In this document: piece after piece, positions 49,701 to 64,000 of the stretch
Layout of the letters: each line of letters starts with the position of its first letter
Numbering within the stretch: the stretch's first letter is position 1
Assembly (NCBI GenBank): GCA_019321725.1
Contig: CM033115.1
Span: 1,426,001 to 1,490,000, forward strand
Direction of reading: 5' to 3'
From: Paulownia fortunei
Taxonomy: Eukaryota > Streptophyta > Magnoliopsida > Lamiales > Paulowniaceae
DNA: 64,000 bases
The notes under the pieces: model-generated
The model's input: the letters and a program-made list of their open reading frames with translations, nothing else
The model's database searches: none
What the model was told of the DNA's origin: nothing
Program-made: the position numbers and the translations under genes

Positions 49701-50223
49701 GATTGTGAGTGTCATGGGACACAGAGTCCCAGAACCTCCTAAGAATGACCTTACCTTACCCATAATAGGCACACTCCCAAACCCAACGCCACCCCCCAAC
49801 CCCCGACCCCACAAAAAAGAAAAAAGAAAAAAGAAAAAAAAAAGAAACACATAAAATAAAACAGATATACATATATAACTACAGAGTTCATGATCACACG
49901 CAAATACATATTTCCTCGTCTCTATGTGTGTGTGTGATTGCATTCTTCAATCGGTAAACGCATTCCAAACCATCAAACACATGTATGTACATATATCACA
50001 AAGCAGACCCTCAAAGGTCAAGCAACAAACACACATTTAGTGTGTATGTGTGTGTGAGATATCTTAATCTTACAGTGGGAGGATCAAGAGAGCTGAAGGG
50101 CTCAAGACAAATGCTACAAGCATCTTCAAAGCTGTCATCAGAAATGGTGGCAGCCCCTGAAAAGGAAGAAGAAGATGAAGGTGCTGATAACAAAGCACCA
50201 GCCATGTTCACCTCAAAATTCAA
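46740..50223 (-). CDS. RHF1A: RING-H2 E3 ubiquitin ligase, RHF1A type
   Basis: Seven exons on the minus strand: 50074-50223, 48430-48476, 48249-48311, 47970-48060, 47558-47886, 47208-47303 and 46740-47130, giving 388 residues. The second Met (50205) begins the MAGALL sequence and may be the true start, giving 382; Arabidopsis RHF1A is about 371 from memory. The RING-H2 ligands are Cys36, Cys39, Cys54, His56, His59, Cys62, Cys73 and Cys76. A Ser-rich disordered middle leads to a conserved C-terminal block (KYKESLSK, LKEKLVARNDSVKELSRGVQREM, AGIARMIERLD) typical of RHF1A. In Arabidopsis RHF1A and RHF2A target the CDK inhibitor KRP6 during gametophyte development. The intron between exons 5 and 6 appears to use a GC donor (AACAG|GCAATG); no in-phase GT donor of good quality is nearby. 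Confidence 0.9.
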
Positions 50224-52074
50224 GAATATTGTTATCTAATACTGTTTGTGTTCATATGGGGCGGAGAATGCAAGAAGAAGATGAAGAAGAAGTAAACAAT
50301 AAATAGCAATAATAATAATAAAGCTTAGAGAAAAAAGTGTACAGAGAGAGAGACAATGTGTGTAAAAGGTCAAAGAAAGGAATTATGGAGAAAAGAGGAA
50401 AGAGCAGAAAACGCAGGAAAATTTTCCATTACTCGTTCAGACGGTTGGTGGAGTGAATCAATCAAACTCCATTTTAACTATTTTTTTCACTTTTGGTATA
50501 TTGTGGTTTGACCCCTTTATTTCATGATTTTGACAATTAACTCCCGGGATTTCACATTAAAAAAAAAAAAAGGAGAAATAAAAAAGTCACTGGTTAATAG
50601 TATTAATATCAAGATTTGGTCAGAAATGGTTGGTGACGATTTTTTAAGGGTTATTTTTTTTTTTTTTTTGTACTTGTTATTATAATATAATATCAAAATC
50701 ATGAGAAAGACAAACTCCTGTCCCCTTGGACGAAATAAAGGAGCAGACTTTGTCCAAACCACTACAATATTGTGTGGTCCTACTTTAAAATTTTAGATGA
50801 AAATTTTTGAAATAATTTTTTTTTATCTTCGTATGTTGTATGGGAAATAATAGTGTGACATTATTATTTAATTAAGATGACAGATTGAAAAAAAAAAGAT
50901 TTTTTTAAAAAAAATAAAGTATTAAATTTTATTTCAGAATATTTCAAAAAAAATTAAGTAGTATCAAATAGGGGACATATGGAATAATGAATAGTATATT
51001 GTTTATATATGCCTTTCCTTATTGTTCAAGATTCTCAATGATTATGAGCAAAAAGAATCCAAATAAACTAAATTGCTTATTACATATTCATTAGCATTAT
51101 TTATAGGGGTTTAATAAATCAATTTCAGTCGAACATATTACTATTTAAATTTATTTAATTTTTTATTAAATTTTAAAAATTATATTTAAATTTAATTTAT
51201 TTTTTAATTAAATTGAAACTAATGGAATTTTAATCAAATCAAAAACAAAATGAATTTGAGTACTTAATCTTTTTATATATTTTTTTCACTAATCTTGTCA
51301 AATTCGAATCGAGTATTAAATTTTATTAAACGAAAAAATATATTAAAACTTAATTTATTAAATTAACGAATTAAATTTAAATAAATTTTTAACTATCGAT
51401 ATCAAATTGAATAACTTTATTTATTTTTCAACCATAATTACTTCTTTATATGTTATTCATAAATTTGTGGTGGCAAATAATCTTTCACACTAGTAAATTA
51501 TGCCAATCAATTGCTTGATCTAAAGAGCTTCATTTGAGTTGAGCAATAGTGTTTTATTTATTTTTATTTGTCTGATTATTAGATTTTCGTTTTTTGAATT
51601 CTTTTTAAGTGTCGTTAAAACATTAATTTTCATACTTTTAAAATTCAATAAATCAAAAAAATTTATTTTTGAAGTGGTCAAACTTTCTACTAGACGCGTT
51701 TTCCATACATGTAATTGCATACATTTCCCACAAATGTGTTGACAATTTGTGTATAATGATATTTCTACTTAGTCTCGTGAATATTCAATTCCTAATTTAT
51801 TTATTTTTTAAACATCACAAAATAAAATTATATTTTTTAAAATAATATTTTATAAAAAAATATTATTCTATTTAAAATAATAATAACGTACCACAAACTC
51901 TCAATTAATAATATTACCCTCTAAAAACAACAGGCGCTCCAATCAAAACCGCGACTTTAGTTCAACTGCAACGTTGAAAACGTAAGGGGCACTTAAGTAA
52001 TTATCCACCGCCTCCACAGCTCACTTCCCCGGTTCTTCATCTTCCTCACTGAAAGAGCTTCAAAGCCAACTCCC
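50224..52074. other. Divergent intergenic region between the RHF1A-like gene and the RH58-like relic
   Basis: The first 250 bases upstream of the RING gene contain GA and AAT runs and probably its leader and promoter. From 50,500 to 51,900 the DNA is AT-rich with no supported gene. Composition rises again from about 51,930, which would have been the promoter and leader of the RH58-like gene. Confidence 0.45.
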
Positions 52075-52325
52075 ATGGCGTCTCCCTCTTCACCGCACCT
52101 GCATTCCTTCCAATGGGCATCCTCAGTAAAACCCTTTTCTCCTCTGTTTACCCGCTCTAATTGCACGAACTCGTTCTTTTCTAACCTTACGAACCGGGCT
52201 TTAAGCGCTTCTCTCAACCCTACTTGCATGGAGGAAAATGATGCGGAAACCAAGAAGAAGACTGCTTCCACGCTGCGCGAGCTATGTAGCGTCACGTGCC
52301 CGACACGTGTTCCTCAGGCGAGTGT
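52075..52325 (+). pseudogene. RH58: Damaged first exon resembling plastid DEAD-box helicase RH58
   Basis: The frame opens with a Ser/Thr/Asn-rich stretch poor in acidic residues (1-50), like a plastid transit peptide, then STLRELC at about 65-71. From there the frame gives nonsense, but restoring one base after codon 72 and another a few codons on would read like the VPEHV segment that I recall just before the Q motif of RH58. The expected splice donor is GC (CTCAG|GCGAGT). No helicase motif follows: the next 600 bases are AT-rich repeats and then the convergent APL gene ends. The position, between TSC10 and APL relatives, is where Arabidopsis has At5g19210 (RH58). As written, the frame stops after 91 codons at 52350. 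Identity rests on a short match plus position. Confidence 0.5.
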
Positions 52326-52557
52326 TTCCCTGTTCTTTGAGTTTTATTAGATAGAAAATATTGAAAGATTTGATTTTCGGATTCATGCTATGTATGATAG
52401 TAGTTTAACGAGTGGATTAAGCAGAGTCGTTGGAAGGACTTACAGCCTTTAGGGTCCTGAATTGTTTATCCGACTTAATCTGAAAATTTGACGAAAATCG
52501 CTTTTTTATTAACTGAGTTGTTTAATTAAATTTGAAAAAATGGTTTGGAAGAATCAG

Positions 52558-52867
52558 TTATATATATATATATATATATATAGGTGAGGGGAAGCAAATA
52601 AATTACTTAATGTAAGAACTGATTATCAACATGAAAATGTCACTTGTTGATGTCAAAATCTGAATTCAACTCATTAACGATATGAAAATGTCACTTCTTG
52701 ATGTCAAAATCTATATCTATATATATACATATATAGGTGAGGGGAAGCAAAATAAATTACTTAATGTAAGAACTGATTATCAACATGAAAATGTCACTTG
52801 TTGATGTCAAAATCTGAATTCAACTCGTTAACGATATGAAAATGTCACTTCTTGATGTCAAAATCTC
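52558..52867. repeat. Nested tandem repeat: (TA)n plus 153-bp unit with internal subrepeats
   Basis: A TA run (52558-52580) leads to a unit starting TAGGTGAGGGGAAGCAAA at 52581 that recurs at 52734, a period of 153 bases. The copies are nearly identical. Within each unit ATGAAAATGTCACTT followed by GTTGATGTC or CTTGATGTC occurs twice, about 50 bases apart. The second copy lacks the terminal TA run. Confidence 0.9.
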
Positions 52868-52978
52868 AATTCTGACCATGAATACTATTTCAATTCTGCT
52901 CCGTTTATGTATAAAAGACAGAAGCTAATGATTCTCTAATTTTGGATATTTACCCTATCCAAGAGAGGAGGTAAAATG

Positions 52979-57904
<4,926 letters not shown>

Positions 57905-60193
57905 TTTTTCAGGTAAGTTTTCTTTTTGCAGAAAAGAGAGTGAAATTTCAAATACATAAACTTATGGTTTTCATTTGAAAGGCAATGGTTTTGACAGACA
58001 CTGGGAATCAGAGGAGTGAAGACCCCAAGTGTTCTTACATGGAATGCATGGAGTTGGTGGGCTGAGCCACATTATCCAAATTCAACTGTGTCCATCAATT
58101 TTTTGTTGGTGTTCATGTGAACTTGGCAAAAGAAATTAGCAGCACTATATGTTGTTACAGAAATGCCCTTAGATTAAAGGATATTCTATTGGTTTCTTCC
58201 ATTTCTGGTCCAATAATAGGAGGATTGAAAGTGAATATCTTGATTTTTCTTGATTCAATTTCCATCTGTCTGTTGTAAATTTTGATTAGTTGCTTGATTT
58301 ATTTTGGGCCTTTTCATATGTATTTTTCCATTAAGGAACTTTGTTTCTCATTGATTCTAGTAACCAAAAAATACATGTGAAATAATACAATTTACAATAA
58401 AGAAATTTAATAGTAAAAGTAAAATAAAAAATATGTATTTATTTAACTATAAATATTTGTATTTATGGTTGTTTACAGTTATTCAATCTCAAGTTTATGT
58501 TATCGTAACTATAAAGATTTGTTTAATCAAATGATATATTATGAAAAATTAATTGGATAATTAAAATAATCAATTATAAAAATTGTCTTGCTTTGATTTT
58601 CTGACAGTACTATACATTGGTTTGTAGCATATTTAGTATTATAGACCAAACATGGTAAACTTGTAAATTGACCTATAATGTGAAATGAACACCCCCACCC
58701 CACCTCCCCTCCCCACTCCACCCCCACGTAGAAAGAAGTATTCATCATGAGATAGGCAATCCACCAGGATTAGAACGAGTTTCTCAAAATTCAAAACTCG
58801 TACGATACATCCATTTTTATAATTTTAAAATTAATGAAAAATATAATTTTTAAAAATAAAATTACTAAATTTTTTTAGAAATATATTTTTTAAATATAAT
58901 ATTATATAAATACATATATATTATAATAAAAAATTAAATGGGACGGATCAAATTTAAAAATAAAAAATTAAGATCCAATCTAAATTTATTTATAACTTTA
59001 AATGTTTGTTCCAAATGAAGTGAGTTCGAAGTAAATTTGAATTTGAATTCATCCTATTATCATTTGTACGAGATACCAAAAAAAAAAAAAGAGGAATAAA
59101 AATGATGCGTTAGTCCTAAAGATCCTAACCCATTATTTTCATTGTCCCACCACTATTCCATATGATAAAATCAAGATAAATTAAATCATTTATATTTCAT
59201 TTCAATGAGCGATTGATTTTTCGGAATTCAATCCACCTAATTTAAATAGAAAAATTAAACATACATCAATTTATCATCAACCAATTATTAATCATCAATC
59301 AATAATTTATAAATATTTACAAATATGAACAATTACAATTTTAATCCAAGGTATTGATACCTCAATTTCACCACTACTTGGCACAAAATTTTAAATTTGA
59401 GTCCAACAAATTTATTAATTTCTAGTGCTAAAGAATTGCATGAATCTTTAAATTGTTCATGTTATAGGTCACTAGTCTTTGTCATGATGTTGGTAGACTA
59501 ACTAAATGTTGGGCACCAACTCAAGGTCTTCCAATTTACAAATGAGACCTTCATAAATTCAGTATAAGTTTTGGATTATGGTTCTTTTCTTCTGTCTTTA
59601 AACAACAAGGTCAAAATTCAAACTTTATGTTTCATTTCTACATATTACCTATGTTTGGTGTTCTCAAAAAAAAAAAAAATAATAATAAATATATATAATA
59701 TTTCTCATACAAATTTTACCTGCAGTAAAAGGATAAAAATAACACAAAATAAAGATTGTATGAATTTTTACTTTTACTTATATAATTATTTCTTAATATA
59801 TTATTTTAAGTAGAAAAAAATTACCGATCGAGGCATTCTTATTAATTGAGGGCGTCGAAGACCAAAAAATCACTTATAAACCAAGTATTTTTCTTATTTC
59901 CAATTACTACAAACAAGAAACACAAATTGAGAAAAAAAAAAAAAAAGTAAAGAAAAAGAGCACAAGGATGAGCCCAGCTCATATTTGGTAAAATTCTAAA
60001 GCTTTATACTAAAGTTTCACCAAAAAATTAAATTTGAAAATGAAATGTTAACAGAACGACACCGCAACAAGTATCATATAGCCGCGTCACCAAGATTTCT
60101 ATGTATGCACAAACTCAAGTCTTCTGGCACAGAAGGCACCTTCTCCACAGAAAAGTTTTGAAGTTTTCAGTTCAATTCATCAAGATCACATCA
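57905..60193. other. Divergent intergenic region between APL1 and the GPI-anchored protein gene
   Basis: The first few hundred bases would be the leader and promoter of the minus-strand APL gene; I saw no clear TATA box. A C-rich patch (about 58688-58730) on the + strand and AT-rich DNA follow, with no supported gene. The frame at 59571-59813 is AT-rich and probably chance. The leader of the next gene lies at about 60,060-60,193. Confidence 0.45.
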
Positions 60194-63100
60194 ATGGCAT
60201 CTCTCCCACAACTCATCCTCCTCTCTTTATTGTTTCACTCCATTATCGTCATCAAATGCGATGGTAAATACTACACTAGTTTTTACAACTAATACATTTC
60301 TTCATTTTCTTGAAATTTCATAAGATTTTCTTTGGTTTGCTTTATTGTTGATAGTTTTTGGTATAATAAAATGCTTTTAGGACAAAAGGGCTCCTCTTTT
60401 GTCTTTCTATCTAAAGCTTGAGTAATTATAAAGAAGGGGAAGCAGTGAAATTTCAGTGTCTTGAGTATATCCTGTTATAGATTGAAGATCTGAATCCAGT
60501 TTCTTTATTTTCTTGAATTTGTATAGAACTTGTTTTCTTTAGTTGTTGGGTTATTGGATTTGCATTGTGCTATGCTCCTTTTGTTGCTTTGTTGTGATTA
60601 TGTTTAAGCCAGATTGGTTCTTCTCTTTTGTCCATTTTTGGGATTTGGATCGAAAAGGAAAGGGCAAAAGAAACTGAAATAGGATACTTCTCTGTTTAAT
60701 TATTTTATTTTGGGTTTAAGATCTAACCTTTTTTACTAATGCATTTTCTTGCATTTGTTGAATGTTGTGATTGAGGATAAATTAAGATAAGTGATAAGCA
60801 TGTTTCTAGACTTCCTTTGAAATTTGGTATAACAACAATGAAGGTATTGCTTTATGTGAACTGTCATTTGAATGTTAGATCTTCCCTTTCTTCTACCTGA
60901 TCCGATATCTTCTTGTTTTTTCTTTTTTCTTTTTGTGTGTATGTGCGCGTTTTTGAGCTCAAAACAAAACTTTGAATCTTATCGAAAGGTGTTCAAGTTT
61001 GTTTTGATATGCTTAATTGTTTTGATATGCATAATGAACTAAGCTCAAACGAGATTTTAGCTATCAATTTCAAATACAAATCAAGTATCGAGTAGTTGAT
61101 TTGTTTTTCAGTCCTAATTATTGCGTAGGTATAGTAATGGGATATGTAGGTCATTATTTGCATTTGATGCAATTAATTTCGTTAAGGTTAAAAAAAAAAT
61201 AATTTTCTATTACGCCAGTATACCATCATTCCAGTCAGTATATCACCGTGTCGTCTACTTCTCTTGTCGTGTCCATCTTCTCTCCATCGGCCATGGCAGT
61301 TTCCTAATGGCAGATCTGTGAGAAGAAAAGTGATTTTTGCTGGTGGATAAATGTTGAGAGAATAAGTGGAAATGGAGATGAGTTTTGCAAGATCTCCATG
61401 GCCTTTTTGAAAAAAAATGGGGATATTTTAGATTTGGGGTCTTCAGAATAATGCCCAACCAAACATATTTCACAAAAGGGATATGAGGGGCCCACATGAG
61501 CCTACTAAACATAGCTAAAAACAACAATTAACTTGAAAACTAAAGAACCCAAAAAAGCCATAAACATCTTGGATTATTCACCCTTCTATGTTGAACTTAG
61601 GGTTTGGTATGTATAAAATCGTTGAGCTCAGATTGTGGGAAATTTCTTGTCCTTTTGTTTATCTTGTTGGAGATACTCTTTTTTTGTGAGGACAAATACC
61701 AAGACACCCTTGTAGATTATTATTGAAGAGAAACCCCTACTATTTTGATAATTACACTGACATCCCTTTCGACAATGTCTGTTAAGATAAGGCCCCTTTT
61801 GGTTCATTTTTGTCTTAGGTTTTCATTTCGAACATATTAAGGTTTTGAAAATATCCTGCATCAGTTTTTGTGTGAAAATGAAATTGTGTATGGAACAGAA
61901 GGGTTGACATGCATACTGGATTTACAGGGTGTAAAAATAAAATGTGATTAACTTTACGTATTGGCCATGTGAAGTTAGAAGAAGAAGAAATTATTTAATT
62001 TGTTTGGTGATTATAGTTATTTTTAAATTAGTAGAACATCATATCAATGATGGTTCGACTCTGATAAAATGGGAGTGATATCTTTGAAAATGCCTCCAAT
62101 AGGTTTTAAAACCGTTGATCTTAATTTCTACCTTTGACTTAGAAACATAAAATGAAAACAAGTATAATTTTGGTTAAAATGGGGTAAACTCATACATGAT
62201 TCTAAGGGTTCGAAAAGTAGAAAATTAAAATTCACGATGAAAATGAAGTCAAACAAGGGGTAACTTTCTGTCCTTAAAATTTTTCCCCGATTTTTTCGAG
62301 AATAAAAGTGCATTGTTATTTAAAAAAATTGGTCTAACTCGATGACCAGAATGTTTATAGCAAAATTAAGTTTCCTACACCAGCTTTTTTTCCATTACAG
62401 CAATGCCATAGCAAGGAGAATCTGGAAGAAAACATGAGTGACAGAGGTGCCACTGTAATTATCAAAATTTTAGTTTTTTTTTTCTTTTTTCTTTTTTTTT
62501 TTGTGTGTGTGTTATTAGGCCAAAACAAAGGAGGTAATTACCTATTTGCCATAATTCTACTTCCAATCTACTAGACTAGATTCAGTTCTATTCATACAAC
62601 ATAACAGATGGCAAGTTCTTACTTTGACTGCTATTTTTCAAATGTTTTGGATGACTACTGTTCAAAACATTGCAAAAAAGTCTGCCTTAACACTCGCCTT
62701 ATATGAATTTCACAATATTTAGAGGGTGTGTTCGTATACCGAAGCCTCACTTTCTCCATAACTAGCTACAAGTGCTTCAAGATTAGGTAGGATGTGTAAT
62801 TCTTCAGTTTTTGTAACTGAATTGGCTACTATTCCATTTAGTTGTCTCACAGCTTATACTATTTACATCTTTCTAGGTCTCTCATCCTTGTTTTTCTCTC
62901 CGTTGATTGTTTTTGTTATCCCTTTAAGAGTTCATAGTCATTATCCTGTTTTCCCCAGTGCACTGCCATGACAAAGGCATGTTCCGTCTTTGTCCTTTGG
63001 CTTACAAAATTAGAAGTTCAATGTTTCTGAAAATTATGAACTGTTCTTTACCTTGTTATTCTGTTGTCATATCTTGATAGTTAAGCAGATTTACTGTTTA

Positions 63101-63734
63101 TGTCGTGCTGTAAAGATGCATTGGTAATGATCATCAATCTATTTAATCTGCAATGACTCACTAAAAATTTGATATGTAGTATTGGATCTACATTATGCAC
63201 TAAGAATTCTATCTAATTTTGAATGCAGATGAGGAAGACAATCTTCTTCAGGGAATTAACCAGTACAGAACATCTTTAAACTTGACAGCTCTAACTAAGA
63301 ATGACAGAGCAGAATGCCTTGCCGGTGAAGTTGCAGACCAGTTCAAAAATCAACCTTGTACCAACTCTACGGGTTCCAACACTGTACCTGGCACTGAACC
63401 TCAGTATTCCGACTTTCCCAACCTTCTAGCAAAATGCCATTTGAATGTCACCACCACAAGAGATGGCCAGATAATGCCTGCTTGTGTTCCTAACCTGGAG
63501 CCAGGTCTCGTTCTTTCCAATTTTACAAAGTCGCAGTACTCAGGCTATTTAAACGACACCCAGTTCACTGGCATTGGGGTTAGCTCTGAAGATAACTGGA
63601 TAGTTGTTGTTTTGACTACAAGCACACCAGAGGGAAATTACTCACCTGGCACTAATTCAGACAACGGGGCAGCTAGCCTTTCTGCCATCAGCCATATAGT
63701 ATTTTTCCTAGTCAGTTTTTTCATGTTTGTATAA
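60194..63734 (+). CDS. GPI-anchored glycoprotein of the At5g19230/At5g19250/At3g06035 family
   Basis: Two exons, 60194-60263 and 63229-63734, give 191 residues, matching the family's roughly 190-200. Exon 1 encodes almost exactly the signal peptide (hydrophobic core LILLSLLFHSIIVI). The mature part has four Cys (in CLAGE, QPCTN, KCHLN and PACVP) and five N-glycosylation sequons (NLT, NST, NVT, NFT, NDT). A C-terminal hydrophobic tail (about 175-191) follows small residues (SDNGAAS), as required for GPI attachment at the outer face of the plasma membrane. The function of the family is unknown. An in-frame ATG at 60101 would add 31 residues before the signal peptide; I chose 60194 because the signal peptide then sits at the N-terminus. 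The intron is 2,965 bases, unusually long for this window. Confidence 0.9.
61190..61505 (-). other. GC-richer foreign-looking patch inside the intron of the GPI-protein gene
   Basis: A patch of about 300 bases differs in composition from the T-rich intron. On the minus strand it reads like the upstream part of a gene: a leader-like stretch and then ATGGCCGATGGAGAGAAG (start codon at 61295), but this frame stops after 19 codons. Frames of 63 and 90 codons also cross it without recognisable domains. It could be a captured gene fragment or part of a transposon. No terminal repeats were found. Confidence 0.3.
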
Positions 63735-64000
63735 ATTAGATTGATGAACATATACCTCGGCATGACTTCTCCTTTTCTTGAGTGCAACATTCTTCATAAG
63801 CTGTTGAAAGTGTATCCTCTGGTTGAAGATGGGTAAAGTAACAATGTAAGGAAACACAATAATCTATTATCAAATCATTTGGAACTCAATCTACAGTCTT
63901 CAATCTTGAAAGTTACAAATTAGGGGGGGAAATCCATACAATGATGTGTACTGGAAAATAGCAGTAAGCCATTGTTCATCTCCTTCTGCCTTAAATTTGT
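63735..64000 (+). other. 3' UTR and downstream sequence of the GPI-protein gene
   Basis: Sequence after the stop codon looks like a plant 3' UTR. No further gene starts before the window ends. Confidence 0.5.

Noticed and set aside
60101..60193. In-frame upstream start adding 31 residues to the GPI-anchored protein
   Set aside because: It would bury the signal peptide behind a basic leader; the family starts at the signal peptide.

Overview
The window is nuclear DNA from a flowering plant, very probably a eudicot. Long AT-rich intergenic stretches full of simple repeats separate intron-rich genes with GT-AG splice sites. The proteins are plant-specific or have plant targeting signals, and a decayed plastid atpA fragment is embedded in the DNA. 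I cannot name the species.

Layout. Positions 1-12,160 are AT-rich with tandem duplications, microsatellites and a few GC-richer islands; I see no convincing protein gene there. The genes are: an AILP1/TSJT1-type protein (+, 12312-15133); an NF-YC transcription factor with an uninterrupted CDS (+, 20876-21637); a trichome-birefringence-like O-acetyltransferase (+, 29274-32093); a small conserved-looking protein of unknown function (+, 36953-37631); 3-ketodihydrosphinganine reductase, TSC10 (+, 38678-41415); a mitochondrial type II peroxiredoxin, PRXIIF (+, 42499-45037); a RING-H2 ubiquitin ligase of the RHF1A type (-, 50223-46740); a damaged first exon that looks like the plastid DEAD-box helicase RH58 (+, 52075-52325); the ADP-glucose pyrophosphorylase large subunit (-, 57904-52979, 15 exons); and a GPI-anchored glycoprotein of the At5g19230 type (+, 60194-63734). 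I rebuilt the exon structures by hand, and the phases close in every multi-exon gene.

No shared pathway links these genes. Their order is the informative part: from memory, most correspond to neighbours on two Arabidopsis blocks (At5g19140-At5g19250 and At3g06035-At3g06080), so the window seems to keep an ancestral gene order that was split between duplicated blocks in Arabidopsis.

The most notable non-genic items are a 1.14-kb element that is almost entirely one inverted repeat (15541-16680), a nuclear plastid insertion with atpA decay (32862-33245), the RH58-like relic next to a young nested tandem repeat (52558-52867), a G-rich tract with a strong G-quadruplex motif (22330-22870), and a structured GC-rich island (635-815). 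I found no clearly new biological system.
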